Of a stretch of 64,000 nt of DNA, positions 20,201-29,054 are shown piece after piece (the first letter of the stretch is position 1; each line of letters starts with the position of its first letter). The stretch is from Thecaphora thlaspeos (Eukaryota; Basidiomycota; Ustilaginomycetes; Urocystidales; Glomosporiaceae), in NCBI GenBank assembly GCA_900291925.1, contig UWYS01000006.1, positions 310,001 to 374,000 on the forward strand. Reading direction: 5' to 3'. A program made the position numbers and the translations under genes. Below the pieces are notes generated by a model that was not told the origin of the DNA, did not search any database, and saw only the letters and a list, made by a program, of their open reading frames with translations.

Positions 20201-21309
20201 TCGCCGTCTCGAGCGGCGCCTTCGCGAGCCGTAGCAAGTCGGTCGTCCGACGCAAGCAGAGCGGCGAGGTGGACAAGCGCGCCTCGCTCAACGTTCCCGA
20301 GCACCTTCAGGACGAGCTCAACCTGACGATGCTCTCGCTGACGGCCCACACGCCGCCGCCGCGCAAGGTCACGTCGACGCAGGTGCTGGTCCAGGTAATT
20401 GCGGTCGCCATCGATGAGATGGACCGCCTGCTGCTGCGCGAGCGGGCCCGGAGCGAGAACGCCTTCGGCTTCGTGCCTGGACGCAGCTTCTGCGGCCGCG
20501 TAGTCGAGTGCGGGTACGAGGTCAAGAAGATGCGCAAGGGCGACGTCGTCTTTGGCCTGCAGGACAGCCGCAAGTCTGGCGCGCTGGCCGAATTCATGAC
20601 GATCGACGCCAACCTCGTCTGCCACGCGCCCCAGGACTGCCTCACGACCGAGCAGATTGCCGCGCTACCGTCGGCGGGCGTGACGACGTTCCAGATCCTC
20701 CACAACCACTGCGCCGAGCTGCCGCGGGGCGCGCGCGTGCTGATCCTCAACGCGCACGACGCCATCGGCCTGCTGACGATGCAGGAGGCCGTCGGCCTGG
20801 GCCTGATCATCGTGGCGCAGTGCCCGCCCTCGGTGTCGGACGGCGTGGCCGTGTGTCAGGCCAACGGCGCGCACGAGGTCGTGATTGGGGAGCCGCTGTG
20901 GGCCATTAACTCGTTGCACGAGTCGAGCTTCGACCTGGTCGTCGACACGGTCGGCGGACGCAAGATCTACGACGCCTCGCGCCGCATTCTCTCGTTCGAA
21001 GGCCAATTCACCACGTGCTTCGGCGACGAACACACCACCGCTAATCCCAACCTCAAGTCGCACCTGCGCAGCCTGCGCCGTGCCTTTTTCAAAAAGGACA
21101 AGAAGAACATCGGCTACGAATGGGTCGGCGTCGATACGGGCGACGACTGTCGCGAGGCGCTAGAGGCCGTCAAGGCGGCCGCAGAAAAGGGAGACATCTG
21201 CCCGCGCCTGCGCAGCGTGCTGCCGTTTGGCGATGCGCCGCGCGCCTTTGACCCGACGTCGAGGAACCTAGATAACGAACCGGGCGCTATCGTCGTCAGG
21301 GTTTCGTAG
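14248..21309 (+). CDS. Giant disordered protein with C-terminal MDR (alcohol dehydrogenase-like) domain
   Basis: Up to 2353 residues. The first about 2030 are Ser/Pro/Ala-rich, with acidic patches, Lys/Arg-rich stretches and short proline-flanked motifs, typical of a long disordered scaffold; I recognise no domain there. From about residue 2030 the sequence is a medium-chain dehydrogenase/reductase fold: QVLVQVIAVAIDEMDRLL, then PGRSFCGRVVECGYEVKKM with KGDVVFGL, then the Rossmann part VLILNAHDAIGLLTMQEA, then FDLVVDTVGGRKIYDAS and the end EPGAIVVRVS. The nucleotide loop reads NAHDAIG instead of a Gly-rich GxxGxxG, so cofactor binding is doubtful. A well-formed in-frame intron (18152-18253) would shorten it to 2319 residues. 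Start is the first ATG of the open frame. It may be a regulatory or scaffold protein, not an enzyme; function unknown. Confidence 0.85.
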   Translation: MPKQHTFIDSILKRPSQSYVEPTSQSGSSRAGCNAPSDLPNVPGRPQSILSGSMFKSGGKGSLGKAGGGTSNAPSVSGMSTTSRFSRFRKKDCRPSVSNGSVFNDGASSVAPYAGSNTTLSPKKSRWWEAGSLRLGKSASRAPSVAGSIFSEPEAPPKGVQSFGRAGSSVAPSRGTRSDYGDGSSRQRMSSLRSAPPPMPALPSGVAISSMRSSSGIAPLGQQAPSLIRQGSRSSLGRSNTLLSNQVARLTSPAASMGRTQRTKSTHGGSQDWKSFVDSMAGTEVAKTWESMPTLAPTSPSLSARARARAHEPAPTPTWLEQRKSVVARVQRELNQDAQYEQLRRDSSVARQDLLARAASQVIGEPPPLPPAMPMNLRPGELVNPVVTQRLSSEYTSPLCSPVVLAAALPRAAYVPATSVPLAVPAVRAVPAPIEDYTAASPLPAVASQSMTFALAPAPLMAVPTAEAEAETDTESDETEPEESSSSEDEMLPNQTLDAVAEEDEENSSNGHGHHHEMKNIQHVRGMSTSGRYTDYDAVLRHHPSGSNITQDVKQASTDITPRIAISKAQTPSPEFEAGSVASESSAESPLFKQPGPDPDFKLSALPPAAAAVPEASKDAVVEELESEDEEVRPAPAIKMASDATPQTVQLQIIGLAGEDGEEDPDAGSNTLGLIAVRPPLVTRQTSSSDYRSAKSGRSTPTAKDVTFDGNDEESSEAETTDAAGAKADTAKEKAETGLTDDADSDSKSTSSVARSMSSSRRPISIRSGRSSRPPTLSRHLSDISLGTSFAVSGIVDGHGRSSSRKVKLADDDSDSPADLSDEDADLKARALAEQDRLRTMKVGEDFFGPSLNGLLERFDCMNWSDTTVNRLGAASMRQGDDASIRSKKVAQAQETINEIRQRRAETCQEEDGKTRASSAGGLAPSFAALWLLNQAGDGDVDASKAKVDMLAAEPGASTSPSLLAIPVYPRSTVASNYASLFSFSEPAKPEVSVLNRPRQKAGARPSEMGGVKISEGKLAAEAPVAAPADTRSTLPASLSSSSSVYSNVTSKAKVENVAEAKQPIVACGVSSRDKPPPTKSAMKNLRHSNSLADTLFSLPLRSPESKAEKTERKKEKEREKSRRASISSDRSSTFTFGGKSKSKRDSKDKSRKSIESQPDGRSSMASERSQETSSDVRSVEPTSPAAAAPAALSDTRPAATAGPAVLSEKAAGKRSQREVQDSSALDGTVDSARVVDDAIQPPPASSGMRASESTAYFDTPDQSMADVSHAPAADSVGMSPPQKFHTAKDLAALARSGSPKREYNILVGREGGERFADVSSSSLLPISSCPAVVPAELPDRSEAQKRLSSQMKALDGFNSFSLSRFSVKPEEFKVDPEIEAAVETGDDILGPTDAVVAAPAEAETAEGDASALRRLSRAESEDSAAADSQDDAGAMTAQSEVSAPSTAQTTPVGSEVMAKPERDDALDEEEAGFHGLDKRLPMPPRPSTAEVAMLANDDKTPTGNPPRLGINLIPPTTPATENKTSFVGAQAPTMPTIQEEDPMSSQPQRPPLISRSSSQKASSRLTGTNGKATSTGKESLTRSKSVSTKKKKQQWQEYQGKGLSLPPGLVATKVASSRDHKALQSLPPLDIPLKEKKSSKKHASALHTMPAASVTRDVLPAIPEPEAPAPLSSSGATSPPTSPRSSSKRHSKAPSATGSLSPSPSMTKIMADAPSDPRIPDAFRPSSPSSSSPSRFGPSSEAMSREASSSGASEAGSHSPAPSNVPSQSARSNASWVSSSVRSSPRPEYSYVNHELSPHVRKLRALSPGPSPTPGSLPETRRNSLMTAINEWESQVPDNVDGRSLSPMPSVTQLSRYPPLPASTASRPNSVISSISSPAVVRSAPLGAPTNSYLQPPIARFRMSPDEQAVLATQESGPAAAPGGGGVNGSVASFNSSPSASQSAVSLPSTMQTVPTSYRPNKDAGCFSSNVEELLNTRTTMQTIAVSSGAFASRSKSVVRRKQSGEVDKRASLNVPEHLQDELNLTMLSLTAHTPPPRKVTSTQVLVQVIAVAIDEMDRLLLRERARSENAFGFVPGRSFCGRVVECGYEVKKMRKGDVVFGLQDSRKSGALAEFMTIDANLVCHAPQDCLTTEQIAALPSAGVTTFQILHNHCAELPRGARVLILNAHDAIGLLTMQEAVGLGLIIVAQCPPSVSDGVAVCQANGAHEVVIGEPLWAINSLHESSFDLVVDTVGGRKIYDASRRILSFEGQFTTCFGDEHTTANPNLKSHLRSLRRAFFKKDKKNIGYEWVGVDTGDDCREALEAVKAAAEKGDICPRLRSVLPFGDAPRAFDPTSRNLDNEPGAIVVRVS
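15157..15180 (+). repeat. Alternating purine-pyrimidine (GC)n tract inside a coding region
   Basis: Twenty-four bases of strict purine-pyrimidine alternation, almost all GC, that encode an Ala-Arg repeat in the disordered part of the giant protein. Confidence 0.95.
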
Positions 21310-21627
21310 TCGTGTGTCGTCGCTTCTGAGTCTCGTTTCGATCCTTGCACATGGGCTTCTGCTTTCCTCTCTTTTACCCTTCCTTCTTCCCGCTTGCGTT
21401 AATGGGCGGATGTTACTTTTATTTTGGCATCGCTCTTTGCTTTTAGCTACAAACCGGACAACCCTAAGGCATACCGCCCAGTGCATCATCACCATCGTTG
21501 TACATTCAACCCTCCCTGTCCTGCTCCCCGCCTGCCTCTCGCCACTCTCTTAAGTAATTCGGGTAATGGATCCTCGTCTTCACCTTGCCCTGCTCGCTTC
21601 CTCGTCTGTCTGTGCGTGGACGACGGC
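21310..21627. other. Convergent intergenic stretch between the MDR-fusion gene and CTNNBL1
   Basis: 3' flanks of two convergent genes; pyrimidine-rich with no conserved coding segment. Confidence 0.6.
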
Positions 21628-24419
21628 TCAGAGCGACCCTTGCAGGAAGGAGATGAGAGCAACGAGGATATCTTTCGTCGTGGGGCCTTCGACCAATTCT
21701 CCTGCCTCGCTGTCCGGTGCGGCCGCGGAAGAAGAGGTGGGAGCGTCGCCAATATTTGCGTGGTATTCTGATGTGCGGACGATGAAGAGATAGGAAAGAG
21801 GGGTGGTGCGTGAGTGTGTGTGCGTATGGGTAGCAAGGAGAGGATGGAAGGGATCGGAGAACAAGAGGAGAGGAGAGGATAGATGGATGGAGGGATGGAT
21901 GGATGAATAGATGGATGGAGGGATGGTTGAAAACGTACCCTTGAGAACGGCAATTACGTCTTCCAGTCCTGATCCTTTACGCTGTAGCATCATCTTGATA
22001 TGAGCTTGAATCTGGGAGGATAGTCAGTCATTTAATCGATGCGTCAGTCAATCAAACAAACCAGTAAGGACAACGATGTGTCAGTTCTCTCGACCATCCA
22101 CACTTCCCCAGTCTGGAAAAAGAAAAACGCAGAAAACAAACTCACCCCATCATCCTCCATGCACAGCCAAGCGACGATATAGTCCGTCAACTGTAGACAA
22201 AACAGCCCACTCTCCAACCTCCTCAGATAAAACACCTCCTCCTCCTCTTCTCCCACCTCTACACCTTCCTCTTTCAACTCCCGCTTCTCGTCTTCGATGG
22301 TCCGCTCGACGTTCTCCAGACGAGAAAGGAAGGTCTCGCGCAGCTCGAGAAGTCGGTCCGTCTTGGCATACGAGTCTTCGACGAATTTGGAGAGAAGTCG
22401 GATACGGTGTGGTGAGTCCGAGGCGAGGTTGGTAAAGAGTGAAGAGAGAAGGGAGAGAAGGTGTTCTGTGTCTTCCGTAGTGAATGAGGTGGATTTCTTG
22501 GAGCCCTGTATGTTGTCGTTGGCGTTGCGGAGTCGAAGAGCGATGGTCAGCAGGCTTTGAACTTCGTCTCCCCGACCATCTCTTCCACGCCACGTCAAGC
22601 TCACCTTTCCCATAAAGGCACTGAACAGCGTCTTGAGGCCGAGCGACTCGACCAGCCTCTCGCAGTTGTCCACACCCGCAGGACCCTGCAGCGCATGGTC
22701 GAGCACCTTGATCGATCGCAGGCGCGCGAGGTTTTTCTCCTTCATGATGAGGACCATCAGCTCGACGCCTTCGCCCTCGAGGAAGAGCTTCTTGTTCGAG
22801 GCCAACGAAAGCGCGGAGCAGAGGGCGTCGAATAGGTTTTCCATCAGCTCGACCTCATCGTCGTCTGTAGGGTTGCGCTTGCGGTATTGCTGTGTCGCGC
22901 AGAGCAAATGAGGGATGCGAATGGGGGGAGAGAGCGAGGTCAGTTGATGCGTAGGCAGCGGATCGAATTGCTGGAAAGTCAGCGACTACTCACGGCAAGG
23001 ATGGACAGCAGGACGTCTATACCGCCCATCTGGCCCAACTTCTCCCGGTTCTCCTCGTGGCTCTGCATCACGATGGCCAGCAGCTCGCCAGCGTAGCCCT
23101 TGTTCTGGTCGTACGGTCCCTTCCTGTCGATCCTGTCGAGCGTCCACTTGAGGTAGCCGGTCTTTTGCACCAGTTGCCCCGCCAGCTCGGGCTTGAACGA
23201 TATCAGGTTCTCCATCGCGCCGAGCGTATGGTAAACGCCCTGCATGTCGCCCTCGACCTCTTCGCGGTTGGCCTCGGCGGAAGAGGGTTTGTCCTTGAAG
23301 CGCGTGAGGTTCGAGACGAGCAGGTCTAACACCTGGTTCTCGACCAGCGAGTCGATGAGAACACGCATCCCTTCCTGGCCTTGACGACCCGCTCCCTCCT
23401 CGTCGTCCTCGTCGGCGTCGTTCTGCTGCAGCGTTTCGCCAGTATCGAGTACGTCGTCGTCCGTCAATTCTTCGATCAGCTCGATCGCCGCCGCGGATAT
23501 GTCGACGTTCTCGTGCGTCAGCAGGCCGCAGAGGCTGGTGATGGAGCCGATCTTGACGAGTTCCGGGTAGAATAGGCCCGGGTTGGTCGTCAGGATGACG
23601 AGGCCCTTGAGCTCCGCGTCGAGATCCGCTTCCGAGTCGATGAATCTGCAAGACAGGGCGATGATATGGCGTTCGTTCTGCGTCAGCGGAGCCTTACAAG
23701 CATCTTGCGAGAGAGCGTCGTTTCCGGACTCACTTTGCAGGGTCGTCGGAGTACTTGACGCGCATCTCCTGGTTCTTGTTGATCGCTCGCTCGAAGCGCA
23801 AGAGCTGCTGTCTCGAGTTGGCCAGCTCCACTTCCGGCTTCTGCGGGAATCGCGCGGAAGAGATAGTAGTGCCTGTCCTTAGTACCGGCGCTTCGTATCG
23901 ACTTGCCAGTGCTGCATTCCTCGGTGGGCCAACTCACCACAGCGTTCTGCTCGTCCTCAGCTCCACGCATGTTCATGGTCTCGAGGATGCGCTTCTGCTG
24001 ACTGTTGAGGCCGCCGCCAAAGAAGCGTCCGCCCTCGTCGTCCTCTTCCACAAAGTAGTCTGCATCGTTTCCGGGGGCAAAGTCTGTGTCGTCCTCTTCC
24101 TCGTCTCCGTCTATCACAGTAGGACGAGGGTGGGAGGGACCGACGGCGACGGATGGTTGGTCGCCTGCTGGTGGTTGGCCGCCTCGGGAGGCTGTGGAAG
24201 AGACGTCAGAGGGCGAGGAGACCTTGGTGGCCTTCAAGGCCTCTGCGGTGGGTTCGGACCATTTGCGCTTGTTGAGGGAGGAGTTGGAGAGTTTGGGGAG
24301 CTGCGAGGCGGGGAGAGGAGAGACTGGGACGAGGTGAGAAGCGGAGCTCGGCGGCCGGCGAGGTGACAAGAGGGAATCAAGCAAGGAGGACTCACATTAA
24401 AGAGCTTGTCGACGTCCAT
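21628..24419 (-). CDS. CTNNBL1: Beta-catenin-like protein 1 (spliceosome-associated armadillo protein)
   Basis: Armadillo-repeat protein of the Prp19/CDC5L complex, nuclear, involved in pre-mRNA splicing. Eight exons: 24419-24396, 24300-23938, 23840-23734, 23645-22994, 22889-22605, 22505-22146, 22011-21939 and 21767-21628, giving 667 residues (human 563). Segments matching the family in order: MDVDKLFN, LNKRKWSEPTAEALK, KYSDDPAKFIDSEADLDAEL, LVILTTNPGLFYPELV, LTHENVDISAAAIELIEELT, KGPYDQNKGYAGELLAIVMQ, LSILAQYRKRNPTDDDEVEL, SALMEN-type DALCSALSLASNKKLFLEGE, FMGKGSKKSTS, and the end KGSGLEDVIAVLKEYHANIG. Extra length is an acidic, Ser/Pro-rich segment after the N-terminus. Exon 1 holds only eight codons. 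It shares a 288-bp divergent promoter with RBM42. Confidence 0.94.
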
Positions 24420-24707
24420 GACGAGGCGGTTTGGTGAGGATGAGCGTCTGTGTCAGTGGGCGATGCGGAGGATGGTGTTGAGGAGGGCGTGGTGGAAGAA
24501 GGAAGGCCACGCGCAGCCAGCCACACGGGCAGCGGCGGCGTGCACGCTGGCGCGAGCGCGCGCAAAGTGGAGGCCCAAGCAAAGCACAGCCATTTCCCCT
24601 TTCACCCGCCGCCATCACCACCACCACCACCGCCCCTCGTCCATCCTCACAGCCCTCATCCGACCCCTTGTCTTCTTCATCGCAACGCCCGCAACCTCCA
24701 CATCGCC

Positions 24708-25725
24708 ATGTCGGCATACGCTCCCCACTACCCAGCCTCAGGCGACCACCAAGCCGCCTCCTCCTCCTCAACCTCTACAGATCCCTACGCCCCCTTCTAC
24801 TGCTGGGACGCCTCAACCGCCCAGTGGGCGTTCGACTACACCTCCTACTACGCCGCATACGGCTACCCCGCCGACTACACAGACCCCTCCGCCTCCATCT
24901 CGGGATCCTCATCGGCAGCCGCATATGACCCTCACGCAACCGCGTCCCATGTAGCCTACGCTGCCGATCCCAATGCCATCTTCAACGCCGATCCAGCGGG
25001 CTATACCCATCCCATCGCGCCCCAGACTGGTTCCGGTAGGCGCGAAGAGCAGAAGCTCGACGAACACGGCAGGGTCATCCCTGGTAAACTGAAAAAGGGA
25101 GAGACCAGAGAGACGGTGCTAAGAAAAGGGGCGGGCAAGGTGTGGGAGGATCAGACGTTGTTGGAGTGGGATCCCTGTAAGTCTCCCTTCGCGGCTGTTC
25201 GGCGCCGTCTCCATTCGGCCGAGGGCGGTCTAGCTGACTCCTCGCCGTCCCGTCTTGCCTGCCTCCCTCAACTTCGTGCACCTGTCCACCTTACCTCCCT
25301 CGTCTCCGTCCACCTCGCCCTCCCACCTCGCAGCGCACAAACGCCTCTTCGTCGGCGACCTAGGCAACGACGTCTCTGACCAAACCCTCCAATCCGCCTT
25401 CGAGAAATACCCCTCCTTTTCCAAAGCGCGCGTCATCCGCAAAAAGGACGGCAAAGGGAAAGGATTCGGCTTCGTCTCCTTTGCCGATCCCGAAGATTTC
25501 CTCAAGGCGTGGAAGGAGATGGACGGCAAGTATATCGGCTCGCGTCCTTGTCGACTCAAAAAGGCAACAGAGGAGGTGAAAGCCGTCACCATCGGTGCTA
25601 GGAAGGATAAGATGTTGGCTATCAGCGCCAAATTGGACCAGGAGGCTTACAAGACAAAGATGGGTGGCGCCATTGGTAAACACCTCAGGAGGCAGGGAGG
25701 CGCCGGTAAGCCTTACGCAAAGTAG
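24708..25725 (+). CDS. RBM42: RBM42-like RNA-binding protein
   Basis: RRM protein of the RBM42 family, implicated in splicing (tri-snRNP) and in hnRNP-linked RNA control. Exons 24708-25176 and 25334-25725, 286 residues. The N-terminal 105 residues are Tyr/Ala/Ser/Pro-rich (YAPFYCWDAS, FDYTSYYAAYGYP). The family core begins at WEDQTLLEWDPSHKRLFVGD, where the intron falls inside WDPS. The RRM has RNP2 LFVGDL, then GNDVSDQTLQSAF, and RNP1 KGFGFVSF, and ends near YIGSRPCRLKK. A Lys-rich tail follows, ending GKPYAK. The WDP-SH-RLF-GDLG signature is specific to RBM42. The divergent promoter with CTNNBL1 is notable because both act in splicing. Confidence 0.92.
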
Positions 25726-25861
25726 CGAGGCGGAGGACAAGGTATCGCGCGCAGGCCATCTGGGTGACGATGTCGGTGTCAAGGCCAGGAATCGAATTGC
25801 GACGGGGTCCACTCTGAGGCCTATCCCGCTGCGGGTATACTTGCACACTCGAGACAACCAC

Positions 25862-27868
25862 TCACACCCATCGAGCCTCGTCCGCCCGCCGTCTCTGGGC
25901 CGCCTCGTCGTTTTCCGCTTGCATCCGCTTCACCTCATCTCCGAAGCGCAGACCGGCCTCCTCTTCGACGCCGCCCTCTCTCGACTCTTGTTGCGAGCGC
26001 ACCTGGTCGCCCCACTGCGTCTCATTGTCTAGACAGAGTGCAATCAGGTTGGCGGTCCCTGTGTCGGCGAATGGGCAAGAGGGAGCAGTCCGTTAGAGTC
26101 AGTGTTCGTGATCGCACGGCCGCAGCTGCTTGAGCTAGTACGGCAGGAGAAGAGCTTCCGTCGCAACTCACGAAGTCCCAGGTCAAAATAGAGCGGGTTG
26201 TTGGTAGCGTTGAACATTGAGACGTGCGCGTCGACTTCGTCGGCCGCTTTCTGTTGTCACGTCGTCGATCGTACGCCCGGGTAGGGAAAGGCAGATCCGC
26301 GTCAGTGCGACTAATCCGCGCAATCAGTGGCCGAACGGTCGAGGATCGACTCACTGCATTGTCCATGGGTGTGAAGAGGGCCGCACTCTTGGCATCTCTC
26401 GGCGGAAGGATGACAAACGTGCGTTCCGGCGTCTTGGTAGAGGACCCGGGGATCTTTTGAGGCGGAAGGCGCGTGTAGAAGCAGTGAAACAGGATCTGTG
26501 GTTGCGATACGAGGTCGTCCAGCCTGTTTCAGAGGAGCACATTCGCAGATCGCACGCAAAGAGTCAGTCGAGTCGGGCTTCCAGGAACGACTTGTTCACA
26601 GGAGAGAAGGTAGGGGAAGAGGAGAGAGGAGAGACTACTCACCGTTTCCGCAGAGCCCGATCGTCCCACAGATTGCTGACAAACGCCAGGTGGTCCGAGA
26701 CCCAGCCGTAGGAGGCCCCAATCTTGTCCTTGTTGAAGTACGAGGCAGCAGCTCCGCTAGCGAGTGCCACGGCGCCCGTCGCCAGCAGAGTGTTTCTCCA
26801 GCCGCCGCCACCACTGCCTGAGGCCGTAGCATTGCTACTGGCGCGGTCGGCCTGCGACTGCCTGCTGCTGCTGCTGGTGGTATTAGCCAGAGAGGCTGAG
26901 CCGGACTGACCAAACCAGTTCCCCCAGCCGCTCGTATTGGAGCTTCCAACCGGCTGCGCCGATGGTGCAGGTGTCGATGCAGAGCGCGATTGAGAGGCAC
27001 TCGGTCGTTGCTGCTGCTTCGCCGCTCCGGCCTCTGTGCTGTTGCGCTGGGCATCCCAGCTTGCGGCGAGACCGACGCCCATGGGGGCAAAGAAGGTCCC
27101 CAGCGTCTGCGCCGTCTGTATGTAGCCTGCATACTTGTTGAAGCCATTTCTGAAGACACCCGGGTGTACGCCGTAGTACGGGGTGTCGTAGGCCAGCATG
27201 CCGCAGATCCTGGGCCAGAGCGGGGCCGGCTTCTCGGAGCTCATCTCTCTAGCGGTGTTCAGGATGATGGAGAGCGCTGCGTCGACTGCGACCAGTCCTC
27301 CCATAGAATGACCTGCAAGGATTACTTTAACGCTGCCCATGCCGCCGCCTCTGCCTGTATGCAGCCTGAAGGCTCCGGTTGCTGGGTCGAGTTCGGGCTT
27401 GGACTCGAGGGTGACGCACTGCTCGGTGAGCCACTCTACGAATGCCTGTACGGCGGCTGCGAGGCTTCCGCGGGTGTCGTAGGTTGGGTATACGGCGGAT
27501 TGCACCCTGAGGCCTGGGTATGTTTCGGCCAGCATGTGTGCGAGACGTGAGGGGAAGTCTTCAAAGGTAGTGTCTGAGCTGCCTTTGAAGCCGTGGATAA
27601 AAACGAGGAGGAGCATCTGGTTTTTGCCCTCGAGACCTGTCGATGCGACGCGGGTGTGGTTGATCTTGGTGGCGGCGGCGGTGGACGAGGTGGGCTGTGC
27701 GTGTGGCACGTCGCTGTCGAGGTCGATGGCATTGTCCCAGCTGGACCCCTGGGCGACGCCACTGGTGGGGAGAGGTGGATCGTGTGGCGGTGGGCCGTGT
27801 TGGGCTTGTGCAGCTGGTGGCAGTGTGTGACTCCATGGGTTGGAGGTCAGATGCTCGTCGTCGAGCAT
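25862..27868 (-). CDS. DUF676-like alpha/beta-hydrolase (putative serine lipase)
   Basis: Exons 27868-26643, 26523-26355, 26250-26172 and 26058-25862, giving 556 residues. After a disordered 80-residue leader comes the oxyanion strand LLLVFIHGFKGSSDTTFEDF (near residue 92), then VQSAVYPTYDTRG and the nucleophile elbow LAGHSMGG (near 188), and a YDTPYYGVHPG segment that could hold the acid residue. This is the layout of DUF676/PGAP1-like serine hydrolases. A Ser/Gln-rich linker leads to one hydrophobic stretch, LLATGAVALASGAAASYF (about residues 360-378), possibly membrane-associated. The three small 3' exons encode a conserved-looking C-terminus (RLDDLVSQPQILFHCFYTRL; NATNNPLYFDLGL; LDNETQWGDQVRSQQESREG), not found in simple lipases. 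The substrate is unknown. Confidence 0.85.
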
Positions 27869-29054
27869 GGTGAAGAGATGAGGATATGGGAGGTGGGTGG
27901 TGGGTTGGTGGCGAGGAAGAGAGAGAGAGAGAGAGGACGAGCAAGGCCCAAAGGGGTGTTGGGTTGCGAGCTGGCTGGGCAGCCTCCACATCGAGGGCAG
28001 CGCTTCCACGTCGGCTGCACGCTGGCCCTTGGTTTATTTTCCGGCAATTGGCGGGCGCTCAGTCTCGGAGCCGGGACGTGGTGCGAGGCGCGTGAGAGGC
28101 GACGAAGGCAAAGCAAAAAAGGGCAGGCAGCAGGCAGCTCGGCCTAGTTGAGCAGCCACAGCAGAGGATCCATGCAAAGCGCACTGACCCACCCTTTCTC
28201 AGCGTGCAGAGCGGCACCGGCGAGGAGAATGTGCTTGCTTGCTTTGCCCTCGACGCTCGACCCTTGCAACGCACGCCCTTGCGCAACACCCTGACTCTAC
28301 CACCCTCCACCAACGCCACCACCACCACAAGCACAGGCACGGCCTCTCTCCTCTCAGCTCGCTAGCCTGGCTCGCACAGACAGCCTCCCCCCCCCGGCCC
28401 CCGTCTCGGCTTCCTCTTCCACCAACTGCTTTCATCTCGACCCATCCCGCTTCTCGGCGCAACAGCTTCAGCCTCGGGAATTTCACTGCCGCCTCCCCTT
28501 CTTCTCGCCTTTGACACCGCCATCCAACAGCATCTCACCAAGCACGTCTGCACTGCTCCTGTCTTCGACCATTCTCTCATCCATCTCATCCACCATATCT
28601 GCACTGCCCTCCCCAGCCTGACCGCCAGCTTCTTACCCGTCTCGCCACTTCTCTGCTCAATCTCGACCACGCTACCCTTTACCGCAGATCCGTCGTACCG
28701 CAGTGCTCTTTGTCAATCAACACACATCATTCGAGCGCTCTCACCTTGACCGGCTGATGTCAGGCAACCGACACCTCAAGGGAACCGCAACTACGGACCC
28801 CTCTCTTTTTCCCCTCGCCCAATACATCCTCCCTGCTCCTTGATGCCACAACGACAACCTGCCGCACACTGAAAGACGACCGCAGTCCGGCTCTTCTTCC
28901 CCGCAGCGAGCGGCACAAGCCGGCTTCTCCCACGCTTCCAGCAGCAACCTCTCCCATTCCTTCTTGTCTATAGCCTTGATCGCTTCGCCCCCTCAGATTC
29001 CCTCAGCAGTTTGAGTCAATCTTCCTCCACCACCTCCACTGGACGACACTCAAA
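27869..29054. other. Divergent intergenic region of about 1.2 kb
   Basis: Lies between the hydrolase and the 1350-residue protein gene. Includes a (GA)-rich patch near 27920-27940, a poly-C run near 28386-28396 and a long pyrimidine-rich leader running to 29054. No conserved coding segment or RNA gene seen. Confidence 0.5.
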
